From assembly GCF_004193775.1 (NCBI RefSeq), contig NC_041002.1:34817112-34881111 (forward strand): a DNA stretch of 64,000 bases, read 5' to 3'. The position numbers were made by a program, and so were the translations under genes. The notes beneath the pieces are model-generated. The model did not search any database. It had not been told where the DNA came from and saw only the letters and a list, made by a program, of their open reading frames with translations. This stretch comes from Glycine soja (lineage: Eukaryota > Streptophyta > Magnoliopsida > Fabales > Fabaceae). Shown here piece by piece: positions 54,632 to 64,000 of this stretch; position 1 is the first letter of the stretch; every line of letters starts with the position of its first letter.

Positions 54632-57601
54632 GTGTGTGGCAAGGTGGGCCATTATGCTCGAGAATGTAGGGTGTCCGGGAGACCGACGGTAACTGCCAAT
54701 TCCAACACCGTCAATCGTGGACCCACTAATTCCACAAGGAGCGGTAATGTTAGCAACAACAACATTAGTGGTGGAAGACCAAAAGTACCCTCTCGGGTAT
54801 TTGCTATGAGTGGCTCAGAAGCGGCTGCCTCCGACGATTTGATACGGGGTAAGTGTTTGATTGCTGATAAACTACTAGATGTACTTTATGATTCAGGTGC
54901 CACACATTCTTTCATATCTCATGCATGTGTGGAGAGGTTGGGGTTATGTGCGACGGAGTTACCATATGATATGGTGGTGTCTACTCCGACGAGTGAGCCT
55001 GTAACCACCTCTCGGGTGTGTTTGAAGTGTCCTATAATTGTTGAGGGTCGATCTTTTATGGCGGACTTGATTTGCCTACCTTTAGCTCATCTAGATGTGA
55101 TCTTGGGGATGGATTGGTTATCTACTAACCATATCTTTCTAGACTGTAAGGAGAAGATGCTAGTGTTTGGTGGAGATGTAGTTCCACGTGAACCATTGAA
55201 AGAGGATGCGGCCAACGAAGAAACGGAAGATGTTCGAACTTACATGGTGTTGTTCTCTATGTATGTGGAAGAGGACGCTGAAGTTAGTTGTATACCGGTG
55301 GTGTCAGAATTTCCAGAAGTTTTTCCGGATGATATTTGTGAATTGCCACCTGAGAGAGAAGTGGAATTCATTATTGACTTGGTGCCTGGGGCGAATCCAG
55401 TGTCGATTGCGCCTTATAGAATGTCTCCGGTAGAACTAGCAGAGGTGAAGGCACAAGTGCAGGATCTGTTGAGCAAACAATTTGTTCGTCCAAGTGCATC
55501 ACCATGGGGAGCACCGGTCTTGTTGGTTAAAAAGAAGGATGGAAGTATGAGGATGTGTGTAGACTACCGGCAGTTAAACAAGGTCACTATCAAGAACAAA
55601 TATCCGCTACCAAGGATAGATGGTTTGATTGACCAATTGAGGGGAGCAACGGTATTTTCGAAGATAGATTTGCGATCGGGGTATCATCAAATCCGAGTTA
55701 AGAAGGAAGATATCCCAAAGACTGCGTTTCGGACTCGGTATGGGCACTACGAGTATTTAGTCATGCCATTTGGAGTGACTAATGCTCCGGCTATTTTCAT
55801 GGATTATATGAATCGTATATTCCATGATTACTTGGACCAGTTCGTGGTTGTGTTCATTGATGATATCCTAGTGTATTCGAGAAATAAGGAGGAGCATGAG
55901 AAGCACTTGAGGATTGTGTTGCATATCCTGAGGGATAGGAAGTTGTTCGCCAAATTGTCGAAATGTGACTTTTGGTTGGAGAAAGTGCAGTTCTTAGGGC
56001 ACGTGATTTCTAAGGACGGGGTCGCGGTGGATCCGAACAAGGTGGAGTCGGTTATGGAGTGGCAACAACCGACAACTCCAACGGAGGTTCGAAGCTTCTT
56101 GGGGTTGGCTGGCTATTATAGAAAGTTCATTGAAGGATTTTCTAAATTGGCATTGCCCCTAACTAAGTTGACTCGTAAGAATGAGAAGTTTGTTTGGAAT
56201 GAGAAGTGTGAGCAAAGTTTCCAAGAGTTGAAGAGGCGGTTGACGACAGCTCCGGTGTTAATTTTGCCCGACCCTAAGAGAACATTTGAAGTGTATTGCG
56301 ATGCAAGCGGGCAAGGCTTGGGGTGTGTGTTGATGCAAGAGGGAAGAGTAGTGGCGTATGCATCACGTCAATTACGTCCTCATGAAGTTAACTATCCGAC
56401 TCATGACTTGGAACTAGCAGCGGTGGTCTTTGCCTTAAAGATTTGGAGGCATTATTTGTACGGTACTCGTTTTGAAGTTTTCAGTGATCACAAGAGTCTC
56501 AAATACTTGTTCGATCAGAAGGAACTCAATATGAGACAACGAAGATGGATGGAGTTCCTCAAGGATTATGATTTTGGACTTTCCTACCATCCAGGAAAGG
56601 CTAATGTAGTAGCCGATGCGCTAAGCCGGAAATCTTTACGTGTTGCGACTATGATGAGTTTGGAGCAGAGATTGATAGAGGAGTTCCGAGATCTGAATCT
56701 AGCAATCGAGGTGCGACCCAAGAGCTTATTTGTGGGAACGTTGCAGATTACCAATGAATTTGTAGACCACATACGCGAGGCTCAAGGGGATGATCCATTT
56801 TTGCAAGGCAAGGTGTTAGATGTAATGGGGGATAGGGGTGTGGAGTTTGAGAAGGATACAACCGGGTTAATTAGATTCAAGGGGAGGATATGTGTGCCAT
56901 CTCTAGATGATTTGAAAGTTAAGATTTTGGAGGAAGCACATAAAAGTCGTCTTAGTTTCCATCCAGGAATGACTAAGATGTACCAAGATTTGAAGAGAAG
57001 TTTTTGGTGGCATGGCATGAAGAAAGATGTAGCCGAATATGTAGCAAGATGTTTGACATGTCAAAAGGCTAAGGTTGAGCACCAGCGACCATCGGGAGAA
57101 TTGAAGCCATTGGAGATTCCGGAATGGAAATGGGAGAGCATATCTATGGATTTTGTATCTAGTTTACCCAAGACTAGTCGTGGGCATGATGCCGTGTGGG
57201 TCATAGTAGATCGACTCACCAAATCTGCTCATTTTATTCCGGTGAATATGAAGTATAGAATGGAAAAGCTAGTGGAGTTGTACATCAAGGAAGTAGTAAG
57301 GTTGCATGGAATTCCTTCTAGTATTGTATCTGACAGGGATCCGAGGTTCACTTCGCGATTTTGGACGAGTCTACATGAAGCCTTGGGGACAAAGCTGAAG
57401 CTTAGTTCAGCTTATCATCCTCAAACAGATGGTCAGACTGAACGAACCATTCAGACTCTAGAGGATCTACTTAGGGCGTGTATTATAGAGCAACAAGGTA
57501 GCTGGATGGATTGTTTGTCGTTGATTGAGTTTACTTACAACAATAGTTACCAAGCCAGTATTGGTATGGCTCCTTTTGAAGCTTTATATGGACGAAAGTG
57601 A
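54632..57601 (+). CDS. Tekay pol: second zinc knuckle, protease, RT, RNase H, integrase
   Basis: In the same frame as gag. Knuckle [13 protein letters not shown] overlaps the start. Protease [20 protein letters not shown] is at ~90 and a second motif [15 protein letters not shown] at ~160. RT runs ~290-480 ([35 protein letters not shown], catalytic [11 protein letters not shown]). RNase H is at ~550-660 ([55 protein letters not shown]). The integrase zinc region is [20 protein letters not shown]...CLTCQKAK. The catalytic triad lies in [27 protein letters not shown] and [18 protein letters not shown] at 57599 ends it just after FEALYGRK, inside integrase; the frame then continues to 58186. The ATG at 54632 is not the true start, which is upstream gag. 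Confidence 0.93.
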   Translation: MCGKVGHYARECRVSGRPTVTANSNTVNRGPTNSTRSGNVSNNNISGGRPKVPSRVFAMSGSEAAASDDLIRGKCLIADKLLDVLYDSGATHSFISHACVERLGLCATELPYDMVVSTPTSEPVTTSRVCLKCPIIVEGRSFMADLICLPLAHLDVILGMDWLSTNHIFLDCKEKMLVFGGDVVPREPLKEDAANEETEDVRTYMVLFSMYVEEDAEVSCIPVVSEFPEVFPDDICELPPEREVEFIIDLVPGANPVSIAPYRMSPVELAEVKAQVQDLLSKQFVRPSASPWGAPVLLVKKKDGSMRMCVDYRQLNKVTIKNKYPLPRIDGLIDQLRGATVFSKIDLRSGYHQIRVKKEDIPKTAFRTRYGHYEYLVMPFGVTNAPAIFMDYMNRIFHDYLDQFVVVFIDDILVYSRNKEEHEKHLRIVLHILRDRKLFAKLSKCDFWLEKVQFLGHVISKDGVAVDPNKVESVMEWQQPTTPTEVRSFLGLAGYYRKFIEGFSKLALPLTKLTRKNEKFVWNEKCEQSFQELKRRLTTAPVLILPDPKRTFEVYCDASGQGLGCVLMQEGRVVAYASRQLRPHEVNYPTHDLELAAVVFALKIWRHYLYGTRFEVFSDHKSLKYLFDQKELNMRQRRWMEFLKDYDFGLSYHPGKANVVADALSRKSLRVATMMSLEQRLIEEFRDLNLAIEVRPKSLFVGTLQITNEFVDHIREAQGDDPFLQGKVLDVMGDRGVEFEKDTTGLIRFKGRICVPSLDDLKVKILEEAHKSRLSFHPGMTKMYQDLKRSFWWHGMKKDVAEYVARCLTCQKAKVEHQRPSGELKPLEIPEWKWESISMDFVSSLPKTSRGHDAVWVIVDRLTKSAHFIPVNMKYRMEKLVELYIKEVVRLHGIPSSIVSDRDPRFTSRFWTSLHEALGTKLKLSSAYHPQTDGQTERTIQTLEDLLRACIIEQQGSWMDCLSLIEFTYNNSYQASIGMAPFEALYGRK

Positions 57602-58186
57602 AAAACTCCTATTTGTTGGTATGATGATGGAGAAGCAGTACTTCTTGGACCTGAAATGCTACAACAGATTAATGAACAAGTGAGGTTGATTCGAGAGAAG
57701 ATAAAAGCATCTCAGGATAGGCAGAAGAGCTACTATGATAGAAGGAGGAAGCCACTAGATTTTCAGGAAGGAGAACATGTGTTTTTGAAGGTTTCTCCCT
57801 TAACCGGAGTCGGAAGGGCTCTTAAAGCTAGGAAGTTGACACCCAAGTATCTAGGTCCATATCAGATTTTGAAGAAGATTGGGCCTGTAGCTTATCATAT
57901 CGCCTTACCTCCGAGTTTATCGAATTTGCATCCTGTGTTCCATGTCTCTCAACTGAGACGGTACAACCCGGATCCATCACATATTCTTGCAGTGGACGAG
58001 GTACAGGTGAAGGATAACCTCACCTATAAAGCACAACCTCAGAAGATCACTGACCGACGAATGAAGTCGTTGAGAGGAAAGGAGATCGCGTTGGTGAAGG
58101 TGCAGTGGGGAACCGATGAGGGTGATTCTACATGGGAGTTGGAAGATAGGATGAGAGAATTGTACCCAAGTTTGTTCATAGAGTAG
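57602..58186 (+). CDS. Tekay integrase C-terminus and chromodomain-like end
   Basis: 195 residues in the pol frame after the TGA, starting KTPICWYDDGEAVLLGPEML. It contains the integrase C-terminal fold (QKSYYDRRRKPLDFQEGEHV, RKLTPKYLGPYQILKKIGPV, LSNLHPVFHVSQLRRYNPDP). It ends in a chromodomain-like segment (LRGKEIALVKVQWGTDEGDS, WELEDRMRELYPSLF). The chromodomain is thought to steer integration into heterochromatin. One TGA at 57599 separates it from the rest of pol, so a normal polyprotein from this copy would lack the end. A first in-frame ATG occurs at 57656. Confidence 0.88.
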   Translation, partial: KTPICWYDDGEAVLLGPEMLQQINEQVRLIREKIKASQDRQKSYYDRRRKPLDFQEGEHVFLKVSPLTGVGRALKARKLTPKYLGPYQILKKIGPVAYHIALPPSLSNLHPVFHVSQLRRYNPDPSHILAVDEVQVKDNLTYKAQPQKITDRRMKSLRGKEIALVKVQWGTDEGDSTWELEDRMRELYPSLFIE

Positions 58187-58206
58187 TAATTTCGGGGACG
58201 AAATTC

Positions 58207-58222
58207 CTAAAAGGGTGGGAGT
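58207..58222 (+). other. Tekay polypurine tract region
   Basis: AAAAGGGTGGGAGT lies directly before the 3' LTR (58225). Confidence 0.75.
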
Positions 58223-58224
58223 AT

Positions 58225-61200
58225 TGTAACATCCTGGAAATTTCTATCCGAAATTTTTGGAAACGATGTATTTTGAATGATTATATATAAGTATTATTCA
58301 GTGTATATGCCTATATGTTCTTGGTAGAAGTAGGAATAGCGGGGGGCAAGATATGCGGGTTAGGCTAATTAAGGGAGAGAAATCCATAACTGGGAGGTTA
58401 TGGGTTAATTCCTAATTAATTAGTTAAAAATCATCGTTTTGCGTGCGACTTAAAATTTAACGAAACCAACCTCTAAACCACGCTCGGGGTTTCATTCTGA
58501 GCGTTTTGATATATATATATTGCTTGCTTTCGAAAACTGGCCCCGGCGAACGCAGAGAAACGCGAGAAACTGGAATCAGAGAAATGACACGCAAACCGAG
58601 GCAGGATTTTAGCGTTTCAAAGGTCAGATTTTTCTCACTTTTGTGACTGAGTATGGGTCACAGTCAAAAAGAGAAAGTGGGCCCTTTTGCTCCAATCAAA
58701 TAGGGACATGTGGCAGAGCATGAATAAAATAATAGAAAAAGAGGAAAACCTTTTATTTAAAACCAAAAAGCTTTTCTCTCTCCTCACTCAGCCAAAACAG
58801 AAAATTCAGAAGCTCTCCCTCTTCCTCACGTTGCTTTTTCCTTCTCGTCCATTCTCCATCGAAACCCCAACAAAGCTCCAACCTTTGGTGCTCATTTCTG
58901 CTCCAAATCGCGAAAGGAGAGCATTTTCGGAGTCGTGAAGTGCGTGGCTACGAGTGGGACTTCGAAAATTCAGGTTTGGGTGGACTTCTTTCTCTCTTAA
59001 ATTTCGTGGGTATGGGGTTTTGGGAGATATGATGGGTAGTTTTGTTAGTTTTCTGCTTCATGATGGTTATTTGTGAAGACTCTTGTTGAAAGCTTGTTGA
59101 AATTGCCATGTTTGGATGAGTTAAACATACCCATTCTGTTTTAGGGTTTTTGTGATGATGTTTGTGATGTTTATATGCTGAAATTGCTGATGGAAATCTG
59201 TTAGAGATGAAGGGTAGAACTAACCTAGGGTTAGAAAGTGAGAATGTGATGTTATGAGTGGAAAAAGAGTGAGGCTTTGAGAGTTGGAAGGTTAAGTCTG
59301 AATTCTGTGGTAAATGGAGGTTAAAGTGAGTTAATCCTAGCTTGAAATGTCATTTAGGACTTATGAGAAAGCTTGGACTGTGCTAGAGAGAAAAACAAAT
59401 GACCAAAGTGAATCCAAGAGCCATTTCTAGGGCAAAATTGGGTGTTGAGGGGTCAAATTTTGATTCGGTGGAATTTTTGGTGTAAATTCAGTTTGAGCAA
59501 GTTTAGATTGATGTTATGGACTTGTGTGAGGTGAGAGTTTGCTTCAAATTTACCTCATTCTAAATTTCACTTTTCAAACCTAGAAAACCCATTGAATTGA
59601 GGGGTTTTGGACACCTAGATTTTGTGTTGCTGTGGTTTGAAGCTTGGCTTTGGTTTAGACATGTTTGATACATGATTTGAGACTTGTAGGATTTGATTTG
59701 AGCAAGATTGGATGAGGGGAAGTGTGATTTTCGAAATCTGCACTTATGCAGAATTTTGTTGTCAAAATAGGTGCAGCAGGATTTTAGCTTGGTGCAGAAA
59801 ATGCTTGTGTGTGGTTGGCTGTGGAAAGAGTAATGTAGAATGAGTTCTGGATGTTTGCTAGTAGATCCCAACGGTCAAAATGTAGGCTTATGCACTATAG
59901 ACTTCCAGTAAAATTTTGGAGTCGATCCAACGGTTAACGAATTGGATCGAAGGAATTGTTACTGGGGTCTTTAAGTGAGAAAAGCTGTGATTTGGTTGGT
60001 GTTTTGGCAGAGTTTTCTGCCTTTGCTCTGTTTTGCTTGGCTGTGATAGCTTGTGCTGTTTGAATGTTGTTTTGCTTTGATGTTGGGAAGGCTTGGGAGG
60101 ATTGATGGGGACCCGGTGTTGAGAGAAAAGAGGATATGGGCTACGTGGGAGTACGTGAGCTCAGTTGGAGGTGGGCAACAGGGGATGGTGGGTTTATGCG
60201 CGCATTGTGGATGTGGAAAACTTGTTGTGCACCATCGCCCGACCGCCACCTAGTACCACATGTGATGGGTACCCCATAATCCTACAAGCTTGAGATGAGG
60301 AAGTGTTGAAGGGTGAAACTTCCTGCTTTTATTGTTGACCACAGAGTGGTACCTGGAGATATGTCGCGGGGGTCAGGAGACCTTGGGGACGTCAGGTGGG
60401 GTGCTATTGCCCAAAACCAAGCTTGACCAATCCCGACCCAACCCGGGCATAGTCGGTCAGTGAGAACCTGTGATGTACCTAAGCAGGCGAGCTCCTGGCA
60501 GTCAACAGATAAAAGGAACAAAGACCACAAAGCAAGGAGGCTTGTGGTGGCTGGCCAGCTGTGAACTTTGATTGATATGTGGGTTATGGCCTCTGGTAAT
60601 CGATTACCAAGGGTGGGTAATCGATTACAAGGCTTAAAAATGAAGACAGGGGGCTAAGATGGTCTCTGGTAATCGATTACCAGGGGATGTAATCGATTAC
60701 CAGGCTTGAAAACGGAGTCAGGAAGCTAAGGGAGCCTCTGGTAATCGATTACCAGCCTGTGTAATCGATTACACAGAGGGATGGGTCACTGGTAATCGAT
60801 TACCAGGCATATGTAATCGATTACACAATGCATTATTGCATATTTCATGTCCTGAGGCTGTGTAGTTCAAGTTCAGCCTCTGGTAATCGATTACCAGGCA
60901 TATGTAATCGATTACCAGAGACGAAAAGCCTTAAGATACCCTTCTTACTTGCATGTAATGGTTTGTGGAAGTATTGTGTGCAGCATAGTTAGATTCTTGT
61001 GAAAGAGTCTACCCCTTTCTCTTCTTTCTTGTAGATCGTGATGACGGCGCAGCTAATCCGTGATCGAGTAGAGATGGAGTGCCTAAAGGGAGCTTGGGAG
61101 ACCCTTGAAGGCAACACGAGGTGCCGATTTCGGGGCACCATTCGATTCCCGACTACTTCTTTGGTGCATCCAGATGAACCTGCACGGACGCTTCAGCGCA

Positions 61201-61787
61201 CGGTGGAGTGGACAACTCCTTGGATTAGTTTGGTATACTTTTGAGGGGGGGCGTATCTAGGACTGACTGTTAGGTTTACTCTTTTGCTTTGTATGGGTAG
61301 ACCTGATGTATAGGAATTTGACAATTGTATACTTGTGGCTGAAGCCACCACTATGGACACCTTTGCTCTGGATGACACTATATATATTTTGTAAAACCCC
61401 CATATTTTGGACAACTTTAAATGATGAATGCATTTGTGATCGATCTTGTTATTTGAAAAGAAAGCGTTAGCAACTTTATTTGTAAAAGAGTTTATCGACC
61501 GTATTTTATTCTTTTACTTTCACGTGACGACCTAAAGTAATGGCTGGTACATTCTTTCTTTTGAAAAAGCAAAATAGTTTAGAGATTATGAGCGGTAAGA
61601 AAGAAATGACTCCGAATAGAGTTGTGAACTGGCCATTCAGGACTTTATAGTGAGGATTTTCCTTCTAAACCTAGTTATAGTGAAAAGAGAAAGAAATGAA
61701 AAAGAAAAAGAAGAAAAAAAAATTTACCATGCTTTCTTTTATTTAAATTATTACTATTAAACCAGTCATTAATTTAGGGACGCCACA
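58225..61787 (+). repeat. Tekay 3' LTR (3563 bp)
   Basis: The differences from the 5' LTR noticed by eye are an extra TA near 58515, an extra G near 61244, and six substitutions near 58252, 58549, 58847, 58860, 60713 and 60828. Five of these are transitions. It ends GACGCCACA and is followed by GTTTG. It carries the same five dyad pairs at 60594-60920. Confidence 0.95.
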
Positions 61788-62247
61788 GTTTGTCCATGGA
61801 CAAGGGAGTTTTATGCTTTGTCTAATTACACCTTCTCTTTTGTGGGGTCCCTGCCCTTCTCCAGATTCTTCTTCACAGACCATGTGGATCCTATCATTAA
61901 AGAAGCTAAATTTGAGGCTGAAGCTACTTCTACTTCCATGGCTATCCAAGTATATGATCCTTCACCCTCACATGTTTATGTTCATCTGCATGAAGCTGAA
62001 CTCGCCAGAACAAAAAAAATCCCTTGCTCAAGCCTTACAGGATCGTGCTCATGCTAAAAAAGAGGCTCGCAAGTGGTTCATGATTGGGGATTATTTTTAT
62101 AACAAAATCACTAGATGGAAATTTTATCTTCCTCCTAGGCATCTTGGTAGTCATATTCATCTCTCACGTGATTTTGATGACTCTAGTGATGAGTTTGTTA
62201 GCAAGCTTGATGAGGAAGTTGCCAAACAAAAGGGGGAGAAAAAGTAA
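61788..62247 (+). pseudogene. Copia C unrecognised coding region, right half
   Basis: This continues the frame broken at 49928, starting at the GTTTG duplicate. It reads SNYTFSFVGSLPFSRFFFTD and EAKFEAEATSTSMAIQVYDP. At an A-run (62018-62025) the frame shifts by one and continues KSLAQALQDRAHAKKEARKW, FYNKITRWKFYLPPRHLGSH and DDSSDEFVSKLDEEVAKQKG, with a stop at 62245. The C-terminus is basic then acidic. No domain was recognised. An A-run frameshift near the end suggests recent decay. Confidence 0.5.
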
Positions 62248-62596
62248 AAGCTAAAGCCGGCATCATCTAAGGGCAAATGTGAAATTCTCAAGAAAGCATC
62301 AGTACAGGGGGAGTTTTTATGATTCAGAATTTTAACTTTTTTCGTAGAACTTTTTATTTTGTACTTAAAACACATCTTGATGTGAAAATCTTTATATGAA
62401 TAAAATGAGATATTTTCTTTTATCTATTCAAACTTTATCTCAAAGTCTTATAATGCATTCTGATTTGCCATGTGTGTGTGTGTGTGTGTGTATTCTCTCC
62501 ATTTGATAAGACTGACTAATGCTTTTATGTAATATCTTATAAGTATGCCTTCAACTTTTACATTTGTGTTTGTTTGACATCATCAAAAAGGGAGAT
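62248..62596 (+). other. Copia C 3' UTR and polypurine tract
   Basis: Contains an extra PPT-like CAGGGGGAG (62306-62314), a (TG)n run at 62471-62491, and the PPT CAAAAAGGGAGA (62584-62595), which directly precedes the LTR. Confidence 0.7.
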
Positions 62597-63787
62597 TGTT
62601 AGGTCAAAAGACATATGTGTCCTAAGACGAATTAGGACCCTTAATTAATTTAATTAGATGTAAACAAATACAAAGATTAAAAGTTGTGTCTTATGTGCTA
62701 TTAGAACATGTTTCGCAAAGTCTGCATCTGATGTTTCAAACGCTAGCAAGATGGAATCATGATCTGATACGACATTAAAGTTGACATTTAATACTTCATT
62801 TAATATTGTGTCTGAGATTTGTTTTGCAAAGACATTCTCTTAGGATCTATAGAATCCTATGAAGAATAAATGAAGTCAAGCTCTGAAATTCCTCAATCAC
62901 CATCAAAAGAAGAGCTCTACTGCATAGACCTACTTTAACACAAAAGGAAGTGGTTTCCTGTTAAAGTGTTCAACACACCAACAATAAAGAGTGGTTTCTC
63001 AGCATGAAGAAGTACGTGCATTTAATGCCTCCAACAACCATTTTCTTCAGGCGTGAGCTTAAAGAGAACAAATGTGTCTATTTAGAGACAACAGATACTT
63101 AACTAAAGGAGGCCTATAAATATCTAAAGCTTTGAAGACATGACATATGATTTGAAGCGCTCATTATATCATTTTTTACATAAAATGCTCTCTGTGTAAA
63201 TTCTTGTAAAGTTTAGAAAAGCTCTCAAAACACTTTAATAATCTTCATAGAAAAGACTAAGTGATGAATTTGTTTATATGTCAATAAGACGGTAGACTAT
63301 TAGTCATTATGCAATCAAACCAACAAATTTTCTTACTTGTGTTAGAGCCAATAGTGGCTTGGTAGGACAAAGAATACTAGTTGTAACAAGCTAGGTGTAA
63401 AGCTTGACTTAAGAAGCTAAAAGTAGCATTGATAAATACTTGTAACTTGTTGAAGTTAGTGAAACTTTGTGGTTTATCCAAAACTAGACGTAGTCTCGAT
63501 GGTTGAAATGAACCAGTATAAATTCTTTGTGTCTTATTTTGTTTATTTTCTCTTCTATTTTTGAACTAACCTAGGGTTTGAATTTGATCTTTGATTTTTA
63601 AAAACTATGTTTGTTTTTCAACAATATGAAACTATCTTCTGATTTCTCCTGTAAAAACCTATTGTTTGTTTTTTTTTTAAGTCTCATTAGACAATAACTT
63701 CGTTGTTTTAGAAAATGGTTTTAAATTTAGTAAAAATCACAACTCACTCCCCCCCCCCCCCCTCTTCTTGTAATATTTGTCTTTACA
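62597..63787 (+). repeat. 3' LTR of copia C
   Basis: It starts TGTTAGGTCAAAAGACATAT and has a TATA box CTATAAATAT near 63114. It ends near 63787 (TTTACA) beyond a 14-base C-run (63748-63762). It carries no GTAATCGATTAC dyads. The next bases are minus-strand gypsy integrase, the probable insertion site. A T/C-rich GTATGTATCAGCTC at 63788 vaguely resembles a primer site. Confidence 0.65.
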
Positions 63788-64000
63788 GTATGTATCAGCT
63801 CTCAAGTGGACTTCCTTAATAGTCTCTTCAGCCAAGTCGAGTGCCTCATTGAACATCTCATCATTCTCTTTCTATATAAAATTTTCCCTTCGAAAAGAGG
63901 GTTCTCTAACTTCTACTAGTATCATGGCATCTTATCCATATGAGAGTTGCAAAGGAGTATCGCTTAATGTCGATTGCAAAGTGCAACAGTAAGCCAATAA
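63788..64000 (-). pseudogene. Gypsy integrase C-terminal remnant, minus strand
   Basis: The complement gives TPLQLSYG, a stop, DAMILVEVREPSFRRENFI, a stop, then KENDEMFNEALDLAEETIKE and VHLRADTYC. This matches the integrase region of Tat/Ogre-type elements, where TPF-L-YG-DAM-PVEV-EPS-RR is conserved. It runs off the window edge and is cut at 63788 by the copia C LTR. Confidence 0.65.

Larger units (their letters stand above)
49929..61787 (+). mobile_element. Young Tekay/Del-type chromovirus (Ty3/gypsy), TSD GTTTG
   Basis: Complete: 5' LTR 49929-53488, tRNA-Met primer site, gag-pol in one frame (53780-58186, two stops), PPT near 58207-58222, 3' LTR 58225-61787. GTTTG flanks both ends (49924-49928 and 61788-61792). 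The LTRs are 3560 and 3563 bp. About six substitutions and two short indels were noticed by eye, consistent with insertion well under a few hundred thousand years ago at usual plant rates. Clade is inferred from the long LTR, the integrase C-terminal chromodomain-like segment and overall layout. All protease, RT, RNase H and integrase catalytic residues are present. Confidence 0.95.

Noticed and set aside
63748..63762. C-run as a G-quadruplex or telomere-like element
   Set aside because: A single homopolymer near an LTR 3' end; similar C-runs occur near the ends of the other copia LTRs.

Overview
The window reads as legume heterochromatin, most likely soybean (Glycine) or a close relative. 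No host gene, tRNA, rRNA or CRISPR array was recognised; almost every base that could be assigned belongs to LTR retrotransposons. The species call rests on a SIRE1-type Ty1/copia element with an envelope-like ORF, an Athila/Calypso-type gypsy element with a tRNA-Asp primer site, an Ogre-like 3' end with a repeat-rich 3' UTR, and many copies of the palindrome GTAATCGATTAC inside LTRs. It is inferred from family knowledge, not from a database search.

Layout from left to right. 1-2157: 3' UTR, polypurine tract (PPT) and 3' LTR of an Ogre/Tat-like gypsy element (+). 2158-5506: copia B (-), gag-protease only, with its LTR at 4574-5506. 5575-7494: 3' end and LTR of copia E (+). 7497-about 12000: copia H (-), broken pol and gag plus a probable LTR. 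12080-16325: copia F (+), a decayed gag-pol interrupted by solo LTR J (13053-14238, target-site duplication AGATA). 16326-about 23012: Athila-like gypsy (+) inserted in the RT of F and truncated after RNase H. 23013-26960: poorly assigned repeat sequence.

About 26960-47889 is copia A (+), a nested set. Its left LTR is split at the TATA box by a young complete SIRE1-like element (27527-36840, -; TSD TTCTC; 1249-bp LTRs in which no difference was noticed). Its protease region is split by a decayed gypsy element, G2 (39266-46783; TSD GGAAA). The 3' LTR of G2 itself carries a solo copia LTR (45193-46271; TSD TATGT).

47890-48450 is an LTR fragment (D) related to B. 48515-63787 is the 3' part of copia C: an unrecognised coding region, 3' UTR, PPT and LTR. 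It is split by a young, nearly intact Tekay/Del-type chromovirus (49929-61787; TSD GTTTG; 3.56-kb LTRs). 63788-64000 is a minus-strand gypsy integrase remnant.

The two elements closest to activity are the SIRE1-like copy and the Tekay copy. SIRE keeps open gag-pol and env-like frames, but two in-frame deletions remove catalytic residues of integrase and RT. Tekay has one 1469-codon frame with two stops. Two sequence patterns go beyond routine annotation. The first is pairs of GTAATCGATTAC dyads spaced 20-21 bp centre to centre in five LTRs of at least three families. The second is a three-hexamer module, GATGTC-N2-GACATC-N6-GACATC, scattered through the LTR, 3' UTR and both ORFs of the SIRE element on both strands.
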